The translations under genes were made by a program, and so were the position numbers. A stretch of 64,000 nt of DNA from Companilactobacillus bobalius (GTDB lineage: Bacteria; Bacillota; Bacilli; Lactobacillales; Lactobacillaceae): NCBI RefSeq assembly GCF_009764355.1, contig NZ_LNUA01000033.1, forward strand, positions 62,001 through 126,000, written 5' to 3'. This document shows, piece after piece, positions 1 through 9,091 of this stretch (position 1 is its first letter; every line of letters starts with the position of its first letter). The notes under the pieces were generated by a model. It was not told the origin of the DNA and searched no databases. It saw only the letters and a list, made by a program, of their open reading frames with translations.

Positions 1-1982
1 ATGTCACTCGCCCAAGAATCTCTTATATCGTTATGGGAGTGATATACGTTCTTGAATCAGTTCTTCTGTATGGAAACGTGCTTTATTACCGCGAATTAAG
101 TGACTTCTTATCTTTCAACACTATCACCAGTGCTTCAAAGGTTTCTAAAGGCCTTGGTGGCAGTGCCACCAGTCTAATCCAAGCTCACGATATCCTTTAT
201 GGTTTAGATTTTATTATTATTGCTATTTTGTTATTTACTCACTTTATTAAAATTGATCCTCGTCCCATGAAAAAATTGACTGCTGTAGCGACGACTATGT
301 TGGGTATTTTCTTATTCTCATTCAATTTAACCGTTGCGGAAAGCAATCGTCCTCAACTATTAGGAAGAACTTTCGATCGTTCTTATATTGTTAAGTATTT
401 AGGCTTAAATACTTTTTTAGCCTATGACTCAATCAAGACAGTTCAAAATAATCAAGTCCGTTCCGAAGCCGTTGGTACCGATATGGATGATGTTTTAGCT
501 GATGTTCAAAAGAATTACGCTAAACCGAATAAAACTTATTTTGGTAAAGCTAAGGGTAAAAACATTATCATTATTCACTTGGAAAGTTTCCAACAATTCC
601 TGATTAACGACAAAGTTAACGGTCAGGAGGTAACGCCGTTCTTAAACAGTCTTTATGACGATAAAAACACAATGTCATTTGATAACTTCTATCACGAAGT
701 AGGACAAGGACGGACTAGTGATGCCGAGAATATGCTAGAAACTGGTCTCTTTGGTTTACCAGAAGGATCACTCTTCACCAAACTAGGAAGTGACAATACT
801 TTCCAAGCTGCCCCGGCTATTTTGGGACAAAAAGAAGGCTACACTAGTGCTGTCTTCCATGGTAATGTTGGAAGTTTTTGGAACCGTAATTCCGTTTACA
901 AAAATATGGGTTATAATTATTTCTTTGATTCCAGTTACTTTAATAAGAGTGATGATTCAATGTTGGGATTCGGTATGAAAGATAAATTAATGCTTTCAGA
1001 AAGTGTGAAATATCTTGAGCAATTGCAACAACCGTTTTACGCTAAATTTATTACTGTAACCAATCATTATCCGTTCCAATTAACTGATGAAGATAAAGAC
1101 GATTTTACTCCACCGGATACTGACAACAGTACTGTTAATGGTTACTTTGAAACAGCTCACTATTTGGACAATGCCTTGAAAGAATTCTTCAACTATTTAA
1201 AGAGCAGTGGAATTTACGATAATTCAATGATTGTACTTTACGGTGACCACTATGGATTATCTGATAGTCAAAATACTGATCTAGCACCTGTTTTAGGAAT
1301 TGATTCGAAAGATTGGACCGACTTCAATGATTCACAAATGCAAAAGGTGCCTTTCATGATTCATATGAAGGGACTCAAGGGTGGTATTAACCACACTTAT
1401 GGTGGTGAAATTGATGTCTTGCCTACACTACTTCATTTAGCCGGAATCAATACAAAACAGTATGTTCAATTAGGAACTGACCTACTTTCAAAACAACATA
1501 ATCCTATCGTAATTTTCCGAAACAAGAATTTTGTCACCCCGCACTACACTGTCTTAAAAGGCAATAGTGATCAGCCTGAGGTTTATCGGAATAAAACTGG
1601 TGAATTAGTCGACCTCAGTCAGAATCCGATTCTCAAGCAAAAGGTTAAAAAATGGCAAGAATATGTCAACGTCAAACTTAAACTTTCAGATACTATTAAC
1701 AATAAGAATCTTTTGAGATTCTACACGCCAAGTGGATTCACACCGGTTAACCCTAAGAATTATGATTATCAAAACGAAATTCAAAAACTTGTTCAAACGC
1801 GTAATGACTTAGGTCTAAAATCAACCAGCGTCTATTCGCAAAATAATAATAAGTCGACAACTAGTCTATATACCACCGATGCACCTGAATTAAACGGTGA
1901 TCGTACTTATATTGATAGTTGGTCTAGCATCTTAAAAGAAGATTCTGAAAATAAGAGCAACAATTCTACCTCCAACAAGTAA
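1..1982 (+). CDS. ltaS: Lipoteichoic acid synthase family protein, 5'-truncated by window edge
   Basis: This is an LtaS-type membrane phosphoglycerol transferase, which polymerises glycerol-phosphate from phosphatidylglycerol onto lipoteichoic acid at the outer face of the membrane. The frame is open back to base 3, upstream of the first ATG at 33, and aligns there with the middle of the membrane part of the paralogue at 2065, so roughly 70 N-terminal residues lie outside the window. Family active-site residues are visible: Glu in IHLESF, the nucleophile Thr in GRTSDAE, and Asp-His in YGDHYG. A hydrophilic tail follows the sulfatase-like domain. It is followed by its own terminator and then by the paralogue. 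Confidence 0.9.
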   Translation, partial: VTRPRISYIVMGVIYVLESVLLYGNVLYYRELSDFLSFNTITSASKVSKGLGGSATSLIQAHDILYGLDFIIIAILLFTHFIKIDPRPMKKLTAVATTMLGIFLFSFNLTVAESNRPQLLGRTFDRSYIVKYLGLNTFLAYDSIKTVQNNQVRSEAVGTDMDDVLADVQKNYAKPNKTYFGKAKGKNIIIIHLESFQQFLINDKVNGQEVTPFLNSLYDDKNTMSFDNFYHEVGQGRTSDAENMLETGLFGLPEGSLFTKLGSDNTFQAAPAILGQKEGYTSAVFHGNVGSFWNRNSVYKNMGYNYFFDSSYFNKSDDSMLGFGMKDKLMLSESVKYLEQLQQPFYAKFITVTNHYPFQLTDEDKDDFTPPDTDNSTVNGYFETAHYLDNALKEFFNYLKSSGIYDNSMIVLYGDHYGLSDSQNTDLAPVLGIDSKDWTDFNDSQMQKVPFMIHMKGLKGGINHTYGGEIDVLPTLLHLAGINTKQYVQLGTDLLSKQHNPIVIFRNKNFVTPHYTVLKGNSDQPEVYRNKTGELVDLSQNPILKQKVKKWQEYVNVKLKLSDTINNKNLLRFYTPSGFTPVNPKNYDYQNEIQKLVQTRNDLGLKSTSVYSQNNNKSTTSLYTTDAPELNGDRTYIDSWSSILKEDSENKSNNSTSNK

Positions 1983-2007
1983 AGTCAGCTTAGAGCTGGC
2001 TTTTTTT
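1983..2007 (+). terminator. Intrinsic terminator after first ltaS paralogue
   Basis: An imperfect hairpin (AGTCAGC / GCTGGCT) directly after the stop codon is followed by a run of seven T. It separates the two ltaS paralogues, so the second probably has its own promoter. Confidence 0.8.
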
Positions 2008-2064
2008 ATTGGTCCAGATAAAGTATTATTACGTAGTGAACTAATTATGTTATGAGGAACTTTT

Positions 2065-4233
2065 ATGAAAAAAATTAAATCCGTACTAAATACTAGATTA
2101 GGATTTATGACCTTTTTAATTCTTTGTCTATGGTTAAAAACCATCGTTACTTACTATCTCGATTTTTCTTTAGGTATCGAAAACTTTTTACAGCACTTTT
2201 TATTAATTGTTAATCCATTCGCTACGCTGGTTTTATTGATGAGTGTCGCGCTCTATTTCAATAGAGGAATTTTATCTTACATTGCCATGGGGATTATTTA
2301 TATTGCTGATTCAATTTTTATTTACAGCAATGTCTTATACTTCCGATCATTTTCTGATTTTATTTCCTTCAATTCCATTACTGGTGTCGGTAAAGTCGCC
2401 AAAGGTCTTGGTACTACAACTTTAGGTGTTGTCCAAGCACGTGATGCCATCTATCTAATTGATATTGTCATTATTGCACTTCTGTTTATTTTCCACTTCA
2501 TCAAGGTTGATCGTCGTCCTTTTAGAAAATTGAATGCCGTAGCCACAACTTGTTTGGGCTTAATGCTATTTTCAGCCGATTTGGCGGGTTCTGAAGCTAA
2601 TCGTCCCCAATTATTAGGAAGAACCTTTGACCACTCTTATATCGTTAAATATTTAGGAATAAACGCATTCCTACCATATGATTCGATTAGATCGGCTCAA
2701 AATGACCAAGTGCGCTCAACTGCTACTGAATCAGAGATGGATAAAGTCCTTGATTATGTCCATCAAAACTATGCAGCGCCCAACCCAACTTATTTCGGTA
2801 AAGCTAATGGCAAAAATATCATCATCATCCATCTGGAAAGCTTTGAACAATTCCTTATCGGTTTGAAAGTTAATGGTCAAGAAGTTACACCGTTCTTGAA
2901 TAAGCTTTATCATGACAAAAATACTATTGCTTACGATAACTTTTTCAACGAAGTTGGTAGCGGTCGAACTAGTGATGCCGAAACAATGCTAGAATCTGGA
3001 CTATTTGGCCTTCCTGCGGGTACTTCTGTCTTTACCAAATTGGGAACTTCAAATACCTTCCAAGCAGCACCCGCCATCCTTGCACAAAAGAAGGGTTATA
3101 CCAGTGCTGTTTTCCACGGAAATGTTGGTAGTTTCTGGGATCGTAATTCTGTTTATAAGAATATGGGCTACAATTACTTCTTCGATAAAAGTTATTACGA
3201 CACTAAAAATCCTGATACCGCCTCACTTAACACTTATGGTATTAAGGATAAATTGTTGCTGTCTGAAAGTGCTAAGTATCTTGAACAGATGCAACAACCT
3301 TTCTATACTAAATTTTTAACCGTTACTAATCACGTTCGTTATCAATTTGCTGACGAAGATAATGATAATTTCAAATCTACCGATCTTGACGATGACGAAA
3401 TTAATCAATATTTTAAGACCGCTCATTATTTAGATAAATCTGTCGAAGAGTTTTTCAATTATTTGAATGATACTGGACTGTCAAAAAATAGTATGATTGT
3501 ACTTTATGGTGATCACTATGGTCTTGACAAGAACAGTAAAGGCGATAGTCAGCACAAAGAATTAGCTACTGGTCTCTTTGGTCAAGATCCTGACACTTGG
3601 AGCAAATTCAACGAAACACAGTATCAACGTGTACCTTTTATGATTCACATGAATGGTCTTAAAGGCGGAATCAAACATACTTACGGTGGCGAAATTGACG
3701 TCTTACCAACAGTTCTACATTTGGCCGGAGTTAACACTAGTCAATACGTTCAATTAGGAACAGATCTACTATCGAAACAACATAGTTCCGTTGTAGCCTT
3801 CCGAAATAAGAGTTTGATTACACCGAAGTATACGGTCTACCCTAATGATTCTGGTAGTCCAACCGTTTATGAAAACAAAACCGGTCAAGAAATTCCTTTG
3901 AAGGATAATCCAAGATTAGCTATGCAGGCCGACAAATGGTTGGAAGATGTCAGTCTAAAATTAAAAGTTTCTGACAACGTTAATAACAAAAATCTCTTGA
4001 GATTCTATACACCAACAGGATTCATCCCTGTTAATCCAACTAATTACTCTTATCAGAATCAAGTTCAACAATTGGTCAAACGTCGTGATGAACTAGGCGT
4101 TAAATCTACTAGCATTTATTCTCGTAATGGCAACAAATCAACTACTAATTTGTATAATACCGATGCTTTGCAATTACAAGATGACCGTTCACCAATCGAC
4201 AGTTGGTCATACTTAGGTAAAAAAGAGAAATAA
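2065..4233 (+). CDS. ltaS: Lipoteichoic acid synthase family protein (full-length paralogue)
   Basis: A complete 722-residue LtaS-type enzyme with about five N-terminal membrane segments (roughly residues 13-175) and an extracellular sulfatase-fold domain. Catalytic positions are Glu258 in HLESF, nucleophile Thr302 in GRTSDAE, and Asp483-His484 in YGDHYG. The ATG follows a GAGGAAC ribosome site by four bases. It is longer than staphylococcal LtaS (about 646 aa) because of a C-terminal extension shared with its upstream neighbour. The two proteins align closely over their whole length, which indicates tandem duplication. One copy may act as primase or stress-specific synthase, as in Listeria LtaP/LtaS, but the sequence does not say which. 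Confidence 0.93.
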   Translation: MKKIKSVLNTRLGFMTFLILCLWLKTIVTYYLDFSLGIENFLQHFLLIVNPFATLVLLMSVALYFNRGILSYIAMGIIYIADSIFIYSNVLYFRSFSDFISFNSITGVGKVAKGLGTTTLGVVQARDAIYLIDIVIIALLFIFHFIKVDRRPFRKLNAVATTCLGLMLFSADLAGSEANRPQLLGRTFDHSYIVKYLGINAFLPYDSIRSAQNDQVRSTATESEMDKVLDYVHQNYAAPNPTYFGKANGKNIIIIHLESFEQFLIGLKVNGQEVTPFLNKLYHDKNTIAYDNFFNEVGSGRTSDAETMLESGLFGLPAGTSVFTKLGTSNTFQAAPAILAQKKGYTSAVFHGNVGSFWDRNSVYKNMGYNYFFDKSYYDTKNPDTASLNTYGIKDKLLLSESAKYLEQMQQPFYTKFLTVTNHVRYQFADEDNDNFKSTDLDDDEINQYFKTAHYLDKSVEEFFNYLNDTGLSKNSMIVLYGDHYGLDKNSKGDSQHKELATGLFGQDPDTWSKFNETQYQRVPFMIHMNGLKGGIKHTYGGEIDVLPTVLHLAGVNTSQYVQLGTDLLSKQHSSVVAFRNKSLITPKYTVYPNDSGSPTVYENKTGQEIPLKDNPRLAMQADKWLEDVSLKLKVSDNVNNKNLLRFYTPTGFIPVNPTNYSYQNQVQQLVKRRDELGVKSTSIYSRNGNKSTTNLYNTDALQLQDDRSPIDSWSYLGKKEK

Positions 4234-4258
4234 TCACACCAACTAATGTGGTTGAAAT

Positions 4259-4440
4259 ATGCCGTCGTCCGCAAAAAATCCGTAGGCCGCTGGAACGTGG
4301 TGGACACGACTTCAAGCTAATAATTCCGCACTTCGTACGGAATCATGGATCTCGAAGCTCGGTCTTTTACTAATCTTGCTACGCAAGCTAAGTAAAATCA
4401 CACCACTGAGGGCCTACAGATTTTTTACTACCGACTAGTT
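4259..4440 (-). repeat. Structured dispersed repeat, copy 1
   Basis: About 182 bp. On the minus strand it starts TAGTCGG and ends GACGACGGC like the other copies. Outer arms 4273-4288 and 4411-4426 are complementary (AAAAAATCCGTAGGCC with GGCCTACAGATTTTTT, one mismatch here that is a G-T pair on the minus strand). Two inner hairpins are present, including TTTTACTTAGCTTG and its partner. It lies 25 bp after the ltaS stop codon. Confidence 0.85.
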
Positions 4441-4491
4441 AGTTGGTTCTAGTATTTTTAAACCTAAAAATATAGAAATTTTAAATTAAAA

Positions 4492-4551
4492 GAACAGCCT
4501 CCATTAAATATTCAAGACTTTGCTTGAATCCTTTAATAGAGGCTGTTTTCA
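4492..4551 (+). terminator. Terminator-like hairpin with three stacked helices
   Basis: AACAGCCTC pairs with GAGGCTGTT, ATTAAA with TTTAAT, and CAAG with CTTG, followed by a T-rich tail. A close relative with the same stems occurs at 10945, also following the second dispersed module, so it belongs to a repeated unit. Confidence 0.7.
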
Positions 4552-4691
4552 TCTTACTGGACTAAATTATTTTACAAAATCACGTATTAAACATACTTAC
4601 CTCAAGAAAAATAATTGAAATGTTATTTAGTCTGGAGTAAGAATTGGAAATTTAAGCGTATTCACATTTTAAAAAAATTTGAAAGGGATTA

Positions 4692-4747
4692 AAAAGAGTG
4701 CTCACATCAAATCTGATATATTTCAGTTTGCTGTGAGCACTCTTTTA
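4692..4747. terminator. Bidirectional intrinsic terminator downstream of the histidine kinase
   Basis: A long perfect stem (AAGAGTGCTCACA / TGTGAGCACTCTT) with A-rich and T-rich flanks. It serves the minus-strand kinase operon and can stop readthrough from ltaS. Confidence 0.85.
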
Positions 4748-4775
4748 TTTTAAATCTAGGCAAAATCTTTTAGAC

Positions 4776-6281
4776 TTAACGATTACTGCCTTCTTTATTT
4801 TCATTTGGTTTATGTTCATAACCGTCGTCAAAGAGCGTTACGGTAAAGGTCGTCCCTTCATTTTCCTTACTCTTAACTTCAATTTCACCACCATGATTTT
4901 CAATCAATTGATGAACGATTGATAGTCCTAAACCAGATTCTCCATACTTACGGTTCTTACGTGAAGGATCAGCTTTGTAGTAACGATCCCAAATGTTCTT
5001 AACTTGGTCTTCCGACATCCCTATTCCGGTATCAGAAATGGTAAAGACAGAGGCGTGACGATTTTCTTCACGAGTTCCACTGACAAAAATTTTGCCATCA
5101 TTAGTAAACTGAATTGCATTTTGAATAATATTGAACATAACTTGAACAAAACGATCGTAATCAGCGAAGGTCTTTAATTCACCATCATACTTCTTCAAAA
5201 TCAATTCATCGCCAGATCCAGCAGCCTTCTTCTCCAATTGTGAAGTAATATCGGTTAAAGGCTTATTGGCGTCAAAGACTCGCTTAGCCATTGTTATTTG
5301 GTTAGTCCGAATCTTCTCATAATCCAAATTCTCATTAACTAATCTAATCAAACGTTTTGTTTCATTCCTCATCAACTGGATACTTTGACCTTTAGACTCT
5401 TCAGGGATAGCATCATAAGCCAATCCCTCTAATAGTCCATTAATAGTCGTTAGCGGCGTTCTCATTTCATGTGATGCATCTGCCATGAATTCCTTCCGTC
5501 GTTGTTCCTGACGCTTAATTTCAGTATCTGAGGCTTCTAGAGACTTAACCATTTGATTAAAGTCCTCTGCCAAATCATCTAGTTCATCGCGACCTTTACT
5601 CTCGATATGAACCGAGAAGTCATTATTAGCAACTTTCTTCGTCGCACTACGTAATCGATTAATTCGATTAACCTGATATCTCGAAAGTAAGAAACTCAAA
5701 ATAATTGCCGCTAATAGCGAAATCAAGAGTGCAAAATACAGACGACTATTAATCTCACCAATATTAGTCTGCAACTCGGAAACATCTGATCCAGCCCAAA
5801 CGGCCGCAATTAACTTTCCATTTTGGAACCACGGCGTTAGGACATAAACATAACTTCGGTTATCATCCTTTCGCAATCGCGGATTTCCATCAGTGTCTTG
5901 CAACTTCTGCACATTACGGATTGTCTTGCCTTGCTTAAGTTTCTTCCAATAAGAATCTTTCAAATGTAGTTTTACATTAGTTGGTGGCGTTGGGTACACT
6001 TGGTCGTTGTTGTAGTCAAAAATAGCGAATTGCACGTTTCTTTCTGACAAGACTTGTTCAACCGTTCGAATATTGTCACCAGTAATATTATGAATCTGTC
6101 CTGTTTTAGGATCAGTCTTCAAAGCAATCTTTTCCAGATTACCAGCATAGCTTTCCAAACTCTTGTAAGTCCGATTATATTCCCAGCTAGTTGAGGCACT
6201 CGTAACTGAATATAAAATGATCCCCAAGGTCGTTAAGATAACAATCAAAAAGCTTAGCATATTTTGGTAAATTAATTTCAT
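4776..6281 (-). CDS. Two-component sensor histidine kinase (HAMP/HisKA/HATPase)
   Basis: A 501-residue membrane kinase. It has one membrane segment at about residues 7-27, an extracellular domain of about 150 residues, a second segment near 182-200, a HAMP domain to about 253, a HisKA helix with phospho-acceptor His271 (DASHEMRTPL), and an ATPase domain with the N box (NIIQNAIQF), DTGIGM and GLGLSIV motifs. It follows the response regulator with a TAATG overlap, so the two are translationally coupled. The architecture resembles envelope-stress kinases of lactobacilli (LisK/ArlS-like). The signal sensed cannot be read from the sequence. Confidence 0.93.
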   Translation of the reverse strand: MKLIYQNMLSFLIVILTTLGIILYSVTSASTSWEYNRTYKSLESYAGNLEKIALKTDPKTGQIHNITGDNIRTVEQVLSERNVQFAIFDYNNDQVYPTPPTNVKLHLKDSYWKKLKQGKTIRNVQKLQDTDGNPRLRKDDNRSYVYVLTPWFQNGKLIAAVWAGSDVSELQTNIGEINSRLYFALLISLLAAIILSFLLSRYQVNRINRLRSATKKVANNDFSVHIESKGRDELDDLAEDFNQMVKSLEASDTEIKRQEQRRKEFMADASHEMRTPLTTINGLLEGLAYDAIPEESKGQSIQLMRNETKRLIRLVNENLDYEKIRTNQITMAKRVFDANKPLTDITSQLEKKAAGSGDELILKKYDGELKTFADYDRFVQVMFNIIQNAIQFTNDGKIFVSGTREENRHASVFTISDTGIGMSEDQVKNIWDRYYKADPSRKNRKYGESGLGLSIVHQLIENHGGEIEVKSKENEGTTFTVTLFDDGYEHKPNENKEGSNR

Positions 6282-7030
6282 TATGCCTCAGCCCTTGCAG
6301 TTGTATCGTCAAATTTGTAGCCCACGCCCCAAACAGTTTCAATAACTTGTGGACCTACTTTTTCAATCTTTTGACGCAATTTCTTGATATGGGCATCGAC
6401 TGTTCTTTCTTCTCCAAAATAGTCGTAATCCCAAACTAATTCTAGTAATTGTTCACGTGAAAAGACTTGCTTAGGCTTGCTAGCTAGAGTCTTCAATAAA
6501 TCAAATTCCTTTGGTGTCAAATCAGGAATTTCTTTATCATTTAAATAAGCTTCACGCGTGCTTGAGTTGAGCTTAAAGAAACCAGTATTGATGTCGAACC
6601 CATCATCTGCTTCTTCCACCGTTGCATTAACGCTCTTGCTCTCAGCTAATTTTTCAGCCATATTTTCATCACGTCTGTGAATAGCCTTCATACGAGCAAT
6701 TAAAGTGATAGGACTGAATGGTTTTGTGACATAATCGTCAGCACCAAATTCTAGACCTAATACTTGATCACTTTCGGTATCACGGGCAGTTAACATAATA
6801 ATTGGTACAGTTTTAGATACTTTACGGATCTCTTTAGCAACTTCCATTCCGTCTTTTCCTGGAAGGTTCAAATCTAGGGTGATCATATCCCAATCGTTAG
6901 GACTAGCATTGAACATATCGACGGCTTCGTTACCATCATATGCAAAACTGGCATCCCACTTTTCCTTTTGGAAGAACATTCCCATCATTTCGGAGACGGA
7001 CTTGTTATCTTCAATCATTAAAATTTTCAT
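6281..7030 (-). CDS. OmpR-family response regulator
   Basis: 249 residues: receiver domain with phospho-acceptor Asp53 (TLDLNLPG) and the conserved Lys in TKPFSP, then a winged-helix DNA-binding domain (LTPKEFDLL, ERTVDAHIKKLR, VWGVGYKF). The ATG at 7030 is preceded by GGAG at suitable spacing; an in-frame GTG nine bases upstream would overlap that ribosome site, so I chose the ATG. A linker of about 30 acidic residues between the domains is longer than usual. It is first in the operon with the kinase. Confidence 0.93.
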   Translation of the reverse strand: MKILMIEDNKSVSEMMGMFFQKEKWDASFAYDGNEAVDMFNASPNDWDMITLDLNLPGKDGMEVAKEIRKVSKTVPIIMLTARDTESDQVLGLEFGADDYVTKPFSPITLIARMKAIHRRDENMAEKLAESKSVNATVEEADDGFDINTGFFKLNSSTREAYLNDKEIPDLTPKEFDLLKTLASKPKQVFSREQLLELVWDYDYFGEERTVDAHIKKLRQKIEKVGPQVIETVWGVGYKFDDTTARAEA

Positions 7031-7106
7031 TAATATCACTCCATCTTTTCTTTAAAACTTGGTAATATGTTATAAGTATACAAAATTTATTTAGGTTGGT
7101 GATCTT

Positions 7107-7883
7107 TTGCAAACAAATTATAAGGGAACTGTTTTCTTCGACCTCGACGGTACACTTCTAAACGCCCATTCAGAAATTGATGCAGACGTTGCACAAGCTA
7201 CACGTGAACTCAAAGAAAATGGCTATTTACCAGTCGTTAACACTGGACGTGCTCCAATTGAAATTGACCCAGTGCTTAACTCAACTGATATTGATACATA
7301 TATTACCTTGGATGGAGCTTATGTCCAATCTCAAGGCAAAGTAGTTTACGAAAACAATATTAAACCAGACTTAATCGAAAAGCTTCTTAAACAAGCTAAA
7401 AAATTCGGTGACACTGTTAGTGTTCATTCAGCTGATCAATCATATCTTAACGAAGTTAACCCTTTTGTTGAAGATTTTTACAAAAGTGTTCATTTAGAAC
7501 TACCTGAAATTGATCCTGATTTCTACAAATCTAACAAAGTTCCTATGATTGTTATCGTTACTGAAGGTGATGGCTCCAATTATCAAGAAGTCTTCGATGA
7601 TCTTACTTTTTATAAGACAGGTCCTAGATCAGTTGATACTGTCAATAAGGGTGTTTCTAAGATGAGTGGTATCAAACATCTATTAAAGGAACTAGACCTT
7701 GAAGACAAACCAACTTATGCCTTTGGCGATGGTAATAATGACTTGCCAATGCTTGAATTTGCTGATTACAGTGTTGCCATGGGTAACGGTTTAGACTCGG
7801 TCAAAGCCATTGCTTCTTATGTTACCACTGAAAACGTTAACGGTGGTATCGTTAATGGTCTAAAACACTACAATTTAATCTAA
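7107..7883 (+). CDS. Cof-type HAD-IIB phosphatase
   Basis: A 258-residue cytoplasmic HAD hydrolase of the Cof type, which dephosphorylates small sugar or cofactor phosphates. Motif I is FFDLDGTLL with nucleophile Asp12 and acid/base Asp14. Motif IV is FGDGNNDLPML near residues 206-216. A C2 cap lies between them. It starts with TTG at 7107 behind AGGTTGGTG. It is divergent from the response regulator, with only about 75 bp between the starts. The substrate is not predictable. Confidence 0.88.
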   Translation: MQTNYKGTVFFDLDGTLLNAHSEIDADVAQATRELKENGYLPVVNTGRAPIEIDPVLNSTDIDTYITLDGAYVQSQGKVVYENNIKPDLIEKLLKQAKKFGDTVSVHSADQSYLNEVNPFVEDFYKSVHLELPEIDPDFYKSNKVPMIVIVTEGDGSNYQEVFDDLTFYKTGPRSVDTVNKGVSKMSGIKHLLKELDLEDKPTYAFGDGNNDLPMLEFADYSVAMGNGLDSVKAIASYVTTENVNGGIVNGLKHYNLI

Positions 7884-7916
7884 TACTCAATAACTTTTTG
7901 CGCTTAAATTAAACAA

Positions 7917-7949
7917 AAGCAGGTAATCAAAACACGATTACCTGCTTTT
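7917..7949. terminator. Bidirectional terminator between convergent genes
   Basis: AAGCAGGTAATC pairs with GATTACCTGCTT, with T-runs available on both strands. It lies between the HAD gene and the convergent reductase. Confidence 0.85.
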
Positions 7950-7952
7950 TTA

Positions 7953-8951
7953 CTATTTAGCTAAAACAACGACTTTTCCCATCATGTGTCCTTCTTCAAC
8001 TAATTCTGTGGCTGCTTTAATATTTTCAACGTTAAATCCATGGAAAACTTTAGTAACCGTTGACTTAATCATGCCACTGTCTAAACCATCAGCGAGTTTC
8101 TCTAAATAAGCCCCTTGATCAGACATTGAGTCTAACTTGAACTTAGCCTTGGTGAACATCCATTCCCAAGCAAAGCTAACTGATTTTTGTTTTAAATCAC
8201 CTATTTGTGATTCACGTAAATTAGTAATAGTTGCAAAAGTACCAAATGGTTTGATCAATTCAACAATTTCTTGCCAGTGTGGATCGTTGTTACTTAATCC
8301 AACAATATAATCAATATTTTCAATTCCCAAATCGTGCACTTGCTTAATTAGATCTTGATGATGGTTAACCACTAAATCGGCACCCAAGTCCTTGACCCAC
8401 TTTACCTTTTCCGGAGTTGAAGCTGTAGCAATAACTTTTAGACCAGCCAAATGAGCCAATTGAGTAGCAATAGAACCGACACCACCGGCTCCATTGATGA
8501 TTAAAATTGTTTTTTCACGATTATCGATAACTGGGTTGATATTTAGTTTTTCAAATAACAATTCACTAGCTGTCAAAGCTACCAATGGCATAGCGACACT
8601 TTTTTCAATCGAAGTTTGTGCAGGTGCATGAGCCACGATTCTTTCATCAATCAATTCATATTCTTGATATGAGCCATCACGAGTGTAATCACCGGCAAAA
8701 AATACTTTGTCACCTACTTGAAAATTCTTAACGGCTTCGCCAATTTTTTCAACGACACCGTAACCGTCATAACCTAAAATCTTAGGCTCTTTTAATTCAG
8801 TATTGATACCTTTACGTGTAGCAATATCAACTGGGTTAACTGAGATACCTTCGATTTTAACTAACAAATCTTTACCTGTAGGCAATTCTTCTGCTTTATC
8901 GAATTCTACAAAACTATCTTGTCTATTATTAGTTACTCCAAATGCTTTCAT
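7953..8951 (-). CDS. Zinc-independent MDR-family alcohol dehydrogenase/quinone reductase-like protein
   Basis: A 332-residue medium-chain dehydrogenase/reductase. An N-terminal GroES-like domain (GISVNPVDIATRKG, GYDGYGVVEKIG) precedes a Rossmann domain with the glycine-rich NADPH loop IINGAGGVGSIATQLA at about 151-166. The structural-zinc cysteine cluster is absent, as in quinone oxidoreductase (QOR)-type members. It probably reduces quinones or enals with NADPH. It appears monocistronic. Confidence 0.88.
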   Translation of the reverse strand: MKAFGVTNNRQDSFVEFDKAEELPTGKDLLVKIEGISVNPVDIATRKGINTELKEPKILGYDGYGVVEKIGEAVKNFQVGDKVFFAGDYTRDGSYQEYELIDERIVAHAPAQTSIEKSVAMPLVALTASELLFEKLNINPVIDNREKTILIINGAGGVGSIATQLAHLAGLKVIATASTPEKVKWVKDLGADLVVNHHQDLIKQVHDLGIENIDYIVGLSNNDPHWQEIVELIKPFGTFATITNLRESQIGDLKQKSVSFAWEWMFTKAKFKLDSMSDQGAYLEKLADGLDSGMIKSTVTKVFHGFNVENIKAATELVEEGHMMGKVVVLAK

Positions 8952-9037
8952 TTATCTAACCTTCTTTTTAATAATTATATTTTACAATAAGAAGATAGTT
9001 AATTAAATTTTTGACCCCCTCATGATAATAGAAAACA

Positions 9038-9077
9038 AACAGCCAGCAACTCAATTTGTGAGTTACTGGCTGTTTTT
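9038..9077. terminator. Terminator downstream of the 3D-domain gene
   Basis: AACAGCCAG-AACTCA pairs with TGAGTT-CTGGCTGTT. It closes the minus-strand gene at 9092, and its T-tail on the plus strand makes it bidirectional. Confidence 0.8.
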
Positions 9078-9091
9078 CAGAACTAATTCAA

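Larger units (their letters stand above)
4234..4775. other. Gene-free interval with structured repeat, repeat remnant and two terminators
   Basis: No convincing gene. The interval holds a small hairpin after the stop codon (CACACCAAC / GTGGTTG), copy 1 of the structured dispersed repeat, a short copy of a second dispersed module (about 4449-4500), a terminator at 4492, a remnant of the structured repeat starting TAGTCTGGAG at 4627, and a strong bidirectional terminator at 4692. Confidence 0.75.

Noticed and set aside
4259..4440. Structured repeat as an IS element or group II intron remnant
   Set aside because: No coding capacity, no recognisable intron domain V, and no clear target-site duplications; a small structured repeat fits better.
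4234..4775. tRNA, riboswitch or T-box in the hairpin-rich intergenic regions
   Set aside because: No GGTTCRAATCC arm, T-box bulge (TGGNACCGCG) or known riboswitch core seen; the helices belong to the dispersed repeats and terminators.
7001..7106. Bidirectional operator between the response regulator and HAD gene
   Set aside because: The gap is short and I found no inverted or direct repeat strong enough to name.
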